Positions 1 to 5,946 of a stretch of 46,342 nucleotides of DNA are shown in pieces. The translations under genes and the position numbers were made by a program. Source of the DNA: Desulfovibrionaceae bacterium (GTDB lineage Bacteria > Desulfobacterota > Desulfovibrionia > Desulfovibrionales > Desulfovibrionaceae); the NCBI GenBank assembly GCA_015709315.1, contig JACCQI010000025.1, positions 1 to 46,342 of the forward strand, given 5' to 3'. Under the pieces are notes generated by a model. It was not told where the DNA came from, ran no database searches, and saw nothing but the letters and a program-made list of their open reading frames with translations. Numbering within the stretch: the stretch's first letter is position 1; the number at the start of each line of letters is the position of its first letter.

Positions 1-169
1 AACTCAGAATCATGGGCATCCATGAATCGAAGTACGCTCTATTCGGATGAACCCTGTTTCCCCCACTTCCATCCCCTTCCATCCTTTTCAAAACCCCATG
101 AGCGCCAAGGGTTTTTGTTCCAAGCGCTAGATTTATCTCCCTTTTTTTCACTTTTTTCCCGATCTCGAC

Positions 170-208
170 TTGACTCCTGGGTTTTGCGGCAGTATGACAT
201 TGTCATAC
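170..208 (+). promoter_or_regulatory. Promoter with palindromic operator over the -10 box
   Basis: A -35 box TTGACT (170-175) and a -10 box TATGAC (193-198) are separated by 17 bases. A perfect inverted repeat of 8-bp arms around one base, GTATGACA-T-TGTCATAC (192-208), covers the whole -10 box. A protein bound there would block RNA polymerase, so this is probably a repressor operator for the gene at 269. The regulator is unknown; the ribbon-helix-helix proteins encoded in the same element are candidates. Confidence 0.6.
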
Positions 209-268
209 CAAATAGGGAAACTGGTTCCCGGACGGTGTGGAGAAACAACGAAAAACGGAGAAATCAAG

Positions 269-844
269 ATGATGAAGGAAAACGGAAAGAAGATGGTCGA
301 ACGGATGATCGCGGAAATCAACGGAGCAACGGACCTTGACGATCTGTGCAACGCCCTGAACGCTTACGACGAAATGCAGGCTGTCGACGAGCGTGAAAAC
401 GGTGGCGACACCGAAATCAAGCGGCTGGACGAGGTGGTCCGGACGTTCGACCTGCCCCACTTCGGCGAACTTGGCCGCCCGGACGGCGAGGTCTGGTCCT
501 GGGATGACGACAGGCAGTTGATGGCAAATGGTGACTGCGGCAAGTGGGAGATCGAACCCCGCGAAGATACTGCCGGCGGTATCGTGATGCGGGTTGCCAA
601 AGTTGACGACTTCGGGAATCGGACACAGATCAAGGTCGTCGAGCGGCTGGTCGACGGAGAGGACATGAGCGACGGCGAATACGCGGTCAACCTGAAGACG
701 CGACTCGCGAACATCGAGACCCGCGAATACGACGCATGGCTTCTTGTCAGCAAGTACGACGACGACACAGAGCAATACGAAGACTGGCTCGAGTACCGGG
801 TCGACAGCTACGTCCCTGCCGAGATCATCGAGCGGGAACTTTAG
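269..844 (+). CDS. Acidic hypothetical protein of the integrated element
   Basis: I do not recognise this 191-residue protein. The frame is open from further upstream, but the ATG at 269 has a GGAG ribosome site 8 bases before it and lies about 60 bases after the promoter at 170-198, so I chose it. The product is strongly acidic, about 49 Asp/Glu against 23 Lys/Arg, with Asp/Glu-rich patches such as WSWDDD and KYDDDTEQYEDW near the C-terminus. No signal peptide or membrane segment is visible. It is the first gene of a unit continuing through 949, 1382 and 1749. Strong acidity is seen in DNA-mimic proteins of phages, but also in many ordinary soluble proteins, so no function is assigned. Confidence 0.7.
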   Translation: MMKENGKKMVERMIAEINGATDLDDLCNALNAYDEMQAVDERENGGDTEIKRLDEVVRTFDLPHFGELGRPDGEVWSWDDDRQLMANGDCGKWEIEPREDTAGGIVMRVAKVDDFGNRTQIKVVERLVDGEDMSDGEYAVNLKTRLANIETREYDAWLLVSKYDDDTEQYEDWLEYRVDSYVPAEIIEREL

Positions 845-948
845 GACCGACAAGCGCAAAGCCCCCGGCTCGGACGAACCGGGCAGGAGGACGGGGGCCG
901 GAAACCAAAAAACGAAGACGAAATAAAGACCGAAGGGAGAGAAAGACA

Positions 949-1380
949 ATGGAAAAGAAGACGAACGAAATCAGTGACAGGGGCCGGAAGTGGCTGGACA
1001 CGCTTGAACAGGATAGCGAGGGGCGGTACGCTGTGCAGGAAGACTACGCTCGCAAGTGCGACGAGGCGACGAGTGATTTGCTCAGGCTGATGGACGCACA
1101 CGACATCGGAAACACCAAAATTGTTGTCGTCGACGGCGACACCAGCGGTGTTGTCAGCCTCGGAGCACTTAACGCGGTTTTCATGGCCGCCTTCGGTTCC
1201 AGTCACCTCCTCGTAGGCGGCGGCCACGAGCCTCTGTACGACATTTTGACCAAGTCGGTCGACTTGCTGATGAACGCGAAAATCATCGCACGTTGTGTCC
1301 TGGGAGAGGTCGAGAAGGCCGGAGCTGACCGTGCGATCATCAGCGACGCCAGGAAGGCGATTCTGGGGGAGGACGAGTAA
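949..1380 (+). CDS. Hypothetical protein of the integrated element
   Basis: Unrecognised 143-residue protein. The frame is open from 736, but the ATG at 949 is preceded by a strong GAAGGGAGAG ribosome site and the upstream extension is Arg-rich translation of another frame. The N-terminal third is polar and probably helical; the centre (about residues 57-95) is a more hydrophobic alpha/beta-like stretch with KIVVVDGD and a glycine-rich LLVGGGHEP. The C-terminus is acidic (ILGEDE). It is the second gene of the 269-1904 unit and its TAA is followed one base later by the ATG at 1382, which indicates translational coupling. No signal peptide is seen. Function unknown. Confidence 0.7.
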   Translation: MEKKTNEISDRGRKWLDTLEQDSEGRYAVQEDYARKCDEATSDLLRLMDAHDIGNTKIVVVDGDTSGVVSLGALNAVFMAAFGSSHLLVGGGHEPLYDILTKSVDLLMNAKIIARCVLGEVEKAGADRAIISDARKAILGEDE

Positions 1381-1381
1381 G

Positions 1382-1762
1382 ATGGAGATGAAAACCAAGC
1401 TGATCTCGATCAAGATCGCCCACTCCACCGCCGCCCAAATCAAGTGGTGGAGTAATCAGGGGATCAACGCAACCACATCGGTGATCGCGTGCGTTCGGTA
1501 CGGATTGTCGGTCGGGGAGCCGCTCCGGATAAAAGTGAAGCGGTGGAAACTTGTCCAGATCGGCCTCCGGATCCCGGTCGACCTTCTCGAGGCGGTCGAC
1601 GAACTGGCAGGGCAGTGGTCGGTGTCCAGGTCCGAGGCTATTGATATCATGGTCCAAAACGCGATCTCGGACAGTATCCACGGTGTCAGCGCTCCGTTGA
1701 CTGTATTCCTGCCGACTGTCAGGCTCCCGCAAAAAAAAGGAGACAACAATGGGACTCGCTAG
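1382..1762 (+). CDS. Protein with two ribbon-helix-helix repeats (copy 1)
   Basis: This 126-residue protein seems to contain two ribbon-helix-helix (MetJ/Arc/CopG-type) repeats. Repeat 1 has strand ISIKI, a helix, then NATTSVIACVRYG. Repeat 2 has strand VQIGLRIP, helix VDLLEAVDELAGQW and helix SVSRSEAIDIMVQNAI. The second matches the classical pattern well; the first is degenerate. A homologue with the same two-repeat plan is at 3169-3543, and both keep the VSRSEA turn. Such proteins normally bind DNA as dimers through paired strands, so one chain with two repeats could be a pseudo-dimer (inference). The ATG at 1382 has a GGGGAGG site about 9 bases upstream inside the preceding gene. Likely an element-encoded repressor or maintenance regulator. 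Confidence 0.65.
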   Translation: MEMKTKLISIKIAHSTAAQIKWWSNQGINATTSVIACVRYGLSVGEPLRIKVKRWKLVQIGLRIPVDLLEAVDELAGQWSVSRSEAIDIMVQNAISDSIHGVSAPLTVFLPTVRLPQKKGDNNGTR

Positions 1763-2132
1763 ATTGCAACTCACGACCGTCTTGACGGCAATCCTTGCCC
1801 TAGTCGCCGCCGTCTATTGTCGCCTGTCATCGACCCAGTGCGACTCCGCCGGTGTCAACCTGCCCCTCGCCGTGACCCTCGTTTCGGCAACCCTGAACGC
1901 CTAGGCCATCGCCGGACACTGGTCGGTATCCCGTCGGGTGCCGGCGCTGATCGCCGCCACCTCCACATGCTCCGCGTTCCTGTTTGTCATGACAGGCCTG
2001 AAGGCAGTCGAGACCGGTCTCCCCTGGCGTGTGCTGATCGCATTCGCGGCCGTGGTCGCCTCGGTCGTTCTGCCACGCGCCGGGGCAATGTTCCTTGACT
2101 CCGCCGCCGATCGTCCGGACCGCCTCGAATAG
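1749..2132 (+). pseudogene. Membrane protein split by an in-frame amber codon
   Basis: An ATG at 1749 has an AAAAGGAGA ribosome site inside the end of the preceding gene (14-nt overlap) and opens a 51-codon frame that stops at TAG 1902-1904. The same frame then continues for 75 more codons to TAG 2130-2132. Read through, the product has about four hydrophobic segments: LTTVLTAILALVAAVYC, one spanning the amber codon (LPLAVTLVSATLNA, then AIAG), VPALIAATSTCSAFLFVMTG and VLIAFAAVVASVVL. The downstream half has only a GTG (1938) with no clear ribosome site. This suggests one small holin-like or accessory membrane protein broken by a nonsense mutation, or a truncated 51-residue peptide, or amber read-through. 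Sequencing error is possible. Confidence 0.5.
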
Positions 2133-2351
2133 CTGCCACAACCCCACCACCAACGCCAACAGCAAGTCGCCTCACCGGGGCTCTTGCTCCTCATCCCGCA
2201 TCATCCGGACCGCACCCGCCCACAATCTTTCCAATGCTTTTTCCAACTTTTTCATCATTTCAATCCCGTTTGGCGGCCAAGTTGCCGTCGCCGTTGCGAA
2301 TAAGGTTTTAGGCCGCACTGATGCGGCAAGAAAACGTTCCCGGGAGGGAAG
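2133..2351. other. Non-coding gap with a leader hairpin
   Basis: No convincing gene is present between the broken membrane gene and the peptide at 2352. The stretch is C-rich, then T-rich. A short perfect hairpin GCCGCA-CTGA-TGCGGC (2312-2327) lies 15 bases before the ribosome site of the next gene and could be a leader structure. I see no strong promoter here. Confidence 0.4.
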
Positions 2352-2516
2352 ATGAACAGATATCTCAAGTCCGCATTCGTCATCGCCGCCTTCGGCTCGG
2401 CGGTCGTCGCCGGCATCAACGTAGTCACCGCCAACGTCGGCATCGCCATGGCCGCCATGGCCGCATCCCTGGTCTGCGCCAGCTACCCGGTCATCAAGAC
2501 CGGAGACTGGAAGTAG
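2352..2516 (+). CDS. Small membrane peptide
   Basis: A 54-residue frame begins at ATG 2352 with a strong GGGAGG ribosome site 5 bases upstream and ends just before a Rho-independent terminator, so it is a real translated unit. The product is almost entirely hydrophobic: a helix from about residue 7 to 20 (AFVIAAFGSAVVAG) and another from about 27 to 44 (ANVGIAMAAMAASLVCAS), with a charged N-terminus MNRYLK and C-terminus KTGDWK. It should sit in the inner membrane as a two-helix hairpin. Such peptides in mobile elements include holin-like and toxin-like peptides, but nothing in the sequence decides between these. Confidence 0.65.
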   Translation: MNRYLKSAFVIAAFGSAVVAGINVVTANVGIAMAAMAASLVCASYPVIKTGDWK

Positions 2517-2526
2517 GGCCGCAACC

Positions 2527-2554
2527 GCCCCGCTTCGGCGGGGCCATCTTTTTT
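2527..2554 (+). terminator. Rho-independent terminator
   Basis: Perfect 7-bp stem GCCCCGC / GCGGGGC with a stable TTCG loop (2527-2544), followed by a T run from 2549. It ends the transcript of the small membrane peptide. Confidence 0.8.
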
Positions 2555-2595
2555 CTCTTTTTCAATCCCTTCCAGCCCCGAAAACGTTTGCCTAT

Positions 2596-2611
2596 GGCGA
2601 AAAACGCCTGA
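2596..2611 (+). repeat. 16-bp repeat GGCGAAAAACGCCTGA, copy 1
   Basis: Sixteen bases identical to the reverse complement of 4837-4852, with weaker similarity for some 15 more bases downstream. The core GGCG-AAAAA-CGCC is itself an imperfect palindrome. It lies about 72 bases upstream of the TTGACT box at 2675. The other copy lies at nearly the same distance from the TTGACT box at 4914. Confidence 0.6.
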
Positions 2612-2674
2612 TGCCCATGGACTTTTCGGCGACCATGGAGATGTTTGGGGCGTCGGATTTCTCTGCCCAAAAAC

Positions 2675-2703
2675 TTGACTTAAGGGGTCTTGGCATGAAA
2701 TAT
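2675..2703 (+). promoter_or_regulatory. Probable promoter of the zinc-protein gene
   Basis: TTGACT at 2675-2680, then 17 bases, then AAATAT at 2698-2703. The -35 box is good and the -10 weak, so it may need an activator. It lies about 50 bases upstream of the gene at 2751. Confidence 0.4.
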
Positions 2704-2750
2704 TCACGTCATGGGCAGGACGGAAACGACAACGAAAGCGAGAAGAAGAA

Positions 2751-3149
2751 ATGGAACTGGTCAGACATAGCTGCGGGCACGAGAGAAAGTACAGACTGAA
2801 CGGCCCGGCGCATAGCGTCAGAAGGCAGATCGAACACAGGGAAGCGATGCCTTGTCCCAAGTGCCGCAAGGCCGAGGAAGAAACGAAGTTCGTGCGGGAA
2901 TGCGAATCCGCCGCCCTGGCTAATGCAGAAATGGGGTTGCCGGAGCTGACCGGCACCGCCGCCCAGGTCGCCTACGCCGAGAAGTGCCGCAAGGATGCGG
3001 TCATGTACGCCAGGATGAAGTCCACGCCGATGGCCGAGATCATCGAGGCCATGAGCCGCCCGACCCAGGCACGGTGGTGGATTGAGAACAAGGACTTGGG
3101 GATGCACCAGTGGCTCCCGGTCATAAACGACCAGTTCCAGGCCAGATAA
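2751..3149 (+). CDS. Zinc-binding hypothetical protein
   Basis: A 132-residue protein with a likely zinc site: HSCGH at residues 6-10 and CPKC at 35-38. This CxH plus CxxC arrangement, 25 residues apart, resembles a small zinc ribbon. The rest is probably helical and polar, with two more cysteines (C51, C79), and ends with a Trp-rich segment (RWWIENKDLGMHQW). The ATG at 2751 has a purine-rich GAGAAGAAG upstream. It is the first gene of a two-gene unit with the second ribbon-helix-helix gene, 19 bases downstream, and the unit ends at the terminator at 3578. Zinc-ribbon proteins of this size are common in phages and integrated elements, where they bind nucleic acid or partner proteins; the role here is unknown. 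Confidence 0.65.
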   Translation: MELVRHSCGHERKYRLNGPAHSVRRQIEHREAMPCPKCRKAEEETKFVRECESAALANAEMGLPELTGTAAQVAYAEKCRKDAVMYARMKSTPMAEIIEAMSRPTQARWWIENKDLGMHQWLPVINDQFQAR

Positions 3150-3168
3150 GCCGAAGGGAAATATAGAC

Positions 3169-3543
3169 ATGAAGAAAATCAAGAAGGTTCGGTTGGCGGA
3201 CAGCGGGAAGGGGTGGAAACGCATCAGCCTGACGATGTGCCGTGAGGCGAGGGAGATCCTGGAGATCTGGAATGGGAACGGGATCGCCCTCCCGACAGCA
3301 CTGGCGACATGCGTCAGGGTCGTGTACGACGACGACTCGTTCGTCGATAAGATTGAACGGGGCGATTACGAGACGGTGACGTTCTTGCTTTCTGATCTGA
3401 CCAGAGCGGATCTCGGTGGCCTTGCAAAGCGTTGGGGTGTCAGCCGGTCGGAAGCGGCAGATATGGCCGTCCTCGGCATTGCCAGCGTCATTCGCGGGGA
3501 AAACACGTTGCGGGTGTCCCTTGCCGACATTCTGCCGCTTTAA
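3169..3543 (+). CDS. Protein with two ribbon-helix-helix repeats (copy 2)
   Basis: This 124-residue paralogue of the protein at 1382-1762 has a start backed by a GAAGGGAAA ribosome site. Repeat 1: strand KRISLTMC, helix REAREILEIWNGNG, helix LPTALATCVRVVY. Repeat 2: strand ETVTFLLSD, helix LTRADLGGLAKRW, helix GVSRSEAADMAVLGIASV. It shares with copy 1 the VSRSEA turn, the spacing between repeats and a C-terminal segment ending in LP. The basic N-terminal extension (KKIKKVRLADSGKGWKR) is absent from copy 1. A DNA-binding regulator is the most likely role, by analogy with the fold. Two diverged copies in one element suggest different operators or mixed dimers (inference). Confidence 0.65.
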   Translation: MKKIKKVRLADSGKGWKRISLTMCREAREILEIWNGNGIALPTALATCVRVVYDDDSFVDKIERGDYETVTFLLSDLTRADLGGLAKRWGVSRSEAADMAVLGIASVIRGENTLRVSLADILPL

Positions 3544-3577
3544 ACATGCGGTGGAAAATCACGGCACCTGCAAGGAG

Positions 3578-3602
3578 GCCCACCTTGACCGGTGGGCTTT
3601 TC
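3578..3602 (+). terminator. Rho-independent terminator
   Basis: Perfect 7-bp stem GCCCACC / GGTGGGC with a 6-base loop, followed by TTTTCTC. It closes the unit of the zinc protein and the second ribbon-helix-helix protein. Confidence 0.75.
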
Positions 3603-3670
3603 TCATGCCTTTTTATATTGACATGCGCCAGAGAGTGAGTGATGGTGAAAAGTTCAGGAAAATATTTATC

Positions 3671-3699
3671 TTGACAATATAGAGGTTATCCGCTATATG
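3671..3699 (+). promoter_or_regulatory. Strong promoter with an internal inverted repeat
   Basis: Consensus TTGACA (3671-3676), 17-base spacer and TATATG (3694-3699), the best sigma-70 type promoter in the element. ATATAG (3677-3682) and CTATAT (3693-3698) form an inverted repeat within the spacer and -10 box, a possible operator. The gene at 3776 starts about 70 bases after the expected transcription start. Confidence 0.65.
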
Positions 3700-3775
3700 T
3701 TTCGAAAATCCCGGATCGAGAGTTTGTCGAGAAGGCTGCGCCCAATACAGGGTGTTTGTACAACAGGGAGCGCGT

Positions 3776-4456
3776 GTGGGAAAGGACCGCACCACCAACA
3801 CCGGCAATGGCGAAATAGCTAAAAACATCAACTACTTCGAACTGCTTCACCCCCTCTTCAAATCCGGGGTCGTAAAGCGCATCGAACACACCAAGGACAA
3901 GATCTTCGTCGAGCAGCTTGGCGGAAATCTCCTTGCTGGTGCCGAAGTTGTCTTCGGTGCCGAAAACACGATCTTGGCCGGTTGCGTCGAGACTAACAGC
4001 GGCATCATCGACGTCGAAATGGACATTCCGCCCGAAATGTTCGTCGACCTACTGTCGGCGTTCGACGAGTTCGCACCTTGCGCCCCCAAGTCTCGCCGTG
4101 CGCCCGTCATCTACAAAAACGGGAAAAGGCTGTTCCGGACCAAGCGCCCGGCGCTCGTCAGGTCCGCCGACTGCATCCTGCTCGCGGGCGCATATGTCGG
4201 CGTCAGCGACGGAAACTGGTTCATCCACGGTTTCGCCCAGGGTCGTCCCGACATGGTGGCCAACGGCGTTGGGCTGACCGAAGACGAGGCGCGGCGCGTC
4301 TTGTATGATGCCGGCTACTTCGACTTCACCGACCCGTGCGACCGCGACCCGTCCAACTACCCCCGCCCCAGGCCCCGTACGGCCCCGCGTAAGCGTTGTC
4401 CGAACGCCGGACAGGCATCCCTGCTCGGCTCCATGGGGGTGTCCGATGACCGCTAA
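3776..4456 (+). CDS. Hypothetical protein of the integrated element
   Basis: An unrecognised 226-residue protein. I chose the GTG at 3776 because AGGGAG lies 5 bases upstream; the GTG at 3752 is possible and would add 8 residues. The N-terminal half looks alpha/beta with many short strands (KIFVEQLGGNLLAGAEVVFG and a later IIDVEMDIPPEMF). The centre has a glycine-rich segment VGVSDGNWFIHGF, then a helix TEDEARRVLYDAG. The C-terminal 40 residues are rich in Pro and Arg (PRPRPRTAPRKR) and probably disordered or nucleic-acid binding. It is driven by the strong promoter at 3671 and overlaps the next gene by 11 bases. Function unknown. Confidence 0.65.
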   Translation: MGKDRTTNTGNGEIAKNINYFELLHPLFKSGVVKRIEHTKDKIFVEQLGGNLLAGAEVVFGAENTILAGCVETNSGIIDVEMDIPPEMFVDLLSAFDEFAPCAPKSRRAPVIYKNGKRLFRTKRPALVRSADCILLAGAYVGVSDGNWFIHGFAQGRPDMVANGVGLTEDEARRVLYDAGYFDFTDPCDRDPSNYPRPRPRTAPRKRCPNAGQASLLGSMGVSDDR

Positions 4457-4751
4457 CGACACCAAGCTCCAGACCAGGTTCATCGTCCAGGCAGACCTGC
4501 CCAACATCCACCCCTGGGGTCCGTGGTGGTTCACGGATCAGCGCAATAGGCTCGAGGACTACCTCCAGTTTCTCGTCGAGCATGGCATCGACCCCGAACC
4601 CAGTGCCATCTCCCATTACGACAACCCGGACAGGATCGGCGGCTGCGGCCGCCCCCTGTGGCGGTGCGACCTGACGTGCCCTAGCCCCAGGGAGACCTTC
4701 GTCGGCCCGAAACTGCCGGTCCATGATCCCGAGCGGGATGTCCCGTTCTAG
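4446..4751 (+). CDS. Small hypothetical protein
   Basis: An unrecognised 101-residue protein. The frame is open from 4305, but that upstream part is Pro/Thr/Arg-rich translation of the previous gene in another frame; the ATG at 4446 has a GGGGGTG site and overlaps the preceding stop by 11 bases, so translation is probably coupled. The protein is polar, with a Trp/Pro-rich segment HPWGPWWFTDQRNRLEDYL around residues 22-40 and paired cysteines in GGCGRPLWRCDLTC (residues 73-86), which could form a small metal site. No signal peptide or membrane helix is visible. Confidence 0.6.
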   Translation: MTANDTKLQTRFIVQADLPNIHPWGPWWFTDQRNRLEDYLQFLVEHGIDPEPSAISHYDNPDRIGGCGRPLWRCDLTCPSPRETFVGPKLPVHDPERDVPF

Positions 4752-4783
4752 GGCCAAAATCCGCCCATAATAGCCCACAAACC

Positions 4784-4877
4784 CGGCGGTGGCACAACTA
4801 TCTCGTTCGTGTCACCGCCGTGAAAACCGCTGGCGTTCAGGCGTTTTTCGCCCGGCGATAGTTGACAACGCCTGAAC
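4784..4877. other. Two hairpins with mutually complementary loops
   Basis: Hairpin 1 pairs 4784-4795 with 4809-4820 (11 of 12 positions). Hairpin 2 pairs 4835-4845 with 4867-4877 (11 of 11). The loop of hairpin 1 contains AACTATC (4796-4802), the exact complement of GATAGTT (4857-4863) in the loop of hairpin 2; the match extends to 8 bases with C4795/G4864. This is the geometry of a kissing-loop or pseudoknot RNA. It sits between the gene ending at 4751 and the promoter at 4914. Possible roles are a structured RNA, a leader or attenuator, or a replication or transfer origin. No T run follows, so it is not a simple terminator. Confidence 0.55.
4837..4852 (-). repeat. 16-bp repeat GGCGAAAAACGCCTGA, copy 2 (inverted)
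   Basis: Exact reverse complement of 2596-2611, overlapping one arm of hairpin 2. Its centre is about 69 bases upstream of the TTGACT box at 4914, close to the distance for copy 1. Confidence 0.6.
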
Positions 4878-4913
4878 TTTATATGTTGTTCAAACATTTT
4901 AGCGGCTTAGGTC

Positions 4914-4943
4914 TTGACTTTCGACATTGCGACGTCATCAAAT
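4914..4943 (+). promoter_or_regulatory. Possible promoter of the gene at 5021
   Basis: TTGACT at 4914-4919 and TCAAAT at 4938-4943, with an 18-base spacer. The -35 box equals those at 170 and 2675 and the -10 is weak. AT-rich DNA with TTTATATG (4878-4885) lies upstream. Confidence 0.35.
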
Positions 4944-5020
4944 CAATGCATGACGGCACAAGGTCGACGCCGAGGGGTTCGGCAAGACACGGAAAGCCGG
5001 AAACAAAAGGAAGGAAAAAG

Positions 5021-5527
5021 ATGAAGAAGATGAAGACGCCCACCAACACTAACACCAACACCCTGGCCGCAAAGGCCTTGGGGCTGTTCCTGGCTTCTGA
5101 CGGCCCCCGTGCGCTCTCGGTCGACGGCGGGTCCTGCGGTCAGATCGGCGCATTCATCGGCGGAACGCTGATCAAAGACGGCCTCGGCAACGTCGCCCTG
5201 TGCGATGCCGTGCAGATCGACACCAGCAAGATGATTTTTGTCACGCCGCTCCCGGCCGGTGCCGTCGAGCTGATGGCTGCCGGTGACGGGGATGACGCAA
5301 CGTGGCACCTCGGTGTCTGCGTCCCTGCGCTCGACGAGGACCAGATCAACGAGGAATACGCCGCCATGGCCGAGGTCGCTGGCAGCAAGATCGAAGCGAC
5401 GAGGGACGACCGGATACGGTACATGGCCGTCGCCATGGATCTGCTCGGCATGGACGCCAGCGACCGCAAGGTCGAGCTGATCGACAACGAAATAGACGAG
5501 ATGGCCAGAGCCAAGGGCGAGATCTGA
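5021..5527 (+). CDS. Hypothetical protein of the integrated element
   Basis: An unrecognised 168-residue protein. The frame is open from 4862, but the ATG at 5021 follows an AAGGAAGG ribosome site, so the upstream 53 codons were dropped. After a basic, Asn/Thr-rich start (KKMKTPTNTNTNT) comes a probably globular domain with several hydrophobic strands (SCGQIGAFIGG, KMIFVTPLPAGAVELM, TWHLGVCVPAL), then a charged helical C-terminus from about residue 107. No membrane segment or signal peptide is visible. It is a single-gene unit ended by the terminator at 5606. Nothing in the sequence indicates its activity. Confidence 0.65.
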   Translation: MKKMKTPTNTNTNTLAAKALGLFLASDGPRALSVDGGSCGQIGAFIGGTLIKDGLGNVALCDAVQIDTSKMIFVTPLPAGAVELMAAGDGDDATWHLGVCVPALDEDQINEEYAAMAEVAGSKIEATRDDRIRYMAVAMDLLGMDASDRKVELIDNEIDEMARAKGEI

Positions 5528-5605
5528 CCGGCAGCCACGTACCCAGCGCCGGCTACACCGCCAGCGCTACCGCCTCCCCCACCGCCACCCGCCAACCAAA
5601 CCCAA

Positions 5606-5636
5606 AGGCCCCTTCCGGGGCCTCTTCCTTTTTTTC
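5606..5636 (+). terminator. Rho-independent terminator
   Basis: Perfect 7-bp stem AGGCCCC / GGGGCCT with loop TTCC (5606-5623), followed by a T-rich run ending in seven T residues. It ends the transcript of the gene at 5021. Confidence 0.8.
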
Positions 5637-5723
5637 TTGTCCTTCATTTTTCTCGGCCGGGAAACGTGCCTTTCGGATATTCGGGGAGCGAACATGCAAG
5701 TATCTTATTCAATTCCTCCGTGA

Positions 5724-5772
5724 AAGCCGACGGAACCTCCCAGAAAAAGGTCGTCGGCTTCCCGCTTTTTTA
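5724..5772 (+). terminator. Terminator-like hairpin in the pre-integrase gap
   Basis: Arms AAGCCGACG (5724-5732) and CGTCGGCTT (5752-5760) pair perfectly around a 19-base loop and are followed by CCCG and a T run. It could insulate the integrase region. The gap 5528-5946 has no gene I can support; it is AT-rich and also holds the palindrome GTGCAA-CATA-TTGCAC (5806-5821) and the promoter described next. Confidence 0.45.
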
Positions 5773-5880
5773 GGCAATCTGATGCACATCGCTAAACTTT
5801 TTTGCGTGCAACATATTGCACTTATTTTTTATATTCAATCTTTTCAGTGTTTTAACTTGTAGTGCAAAAAACAGGAACTG

Positions 5881-5928
5881 TCAACATGTTGAAATACTTG
5901 TTGAAATTAGCTTTTTACATGGTATAGT
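5881..5928 (+). promoter_or_regulatory. Integrase-region promoter with palindrome and direct repeats
   Basis: TTGAAA (5901-5906) and TATAGT (5923-5928), 16 bases apart, form a likely promoter. Just upstream is the perfect 12-bp palindrome TCAACATGTTGA (5881-5892), and TGTTGAAAT occurs twice in direct repeat (5887-5895 and 5899-5907), the second over the -35 box. These look like regulator sites controlling the excision and integration genes. Confidence 0.5.
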
Positions 5929-5946
5929 CACGCCGATTTGGGACAG

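Noticed and set aside
90-115. AAAACCC / GGGTTTT hairpin near the left edge
   Set aside because: Only 7 bp with a 12-base loop and no clean T run; possibly a terminator of an upstream gene, but too weak to list.
22-339. 105-codon frame at the left edge
   Set aside because: It crosses the promoter at 170-208, lacks a ribosome site and ends inside the gene at 269.
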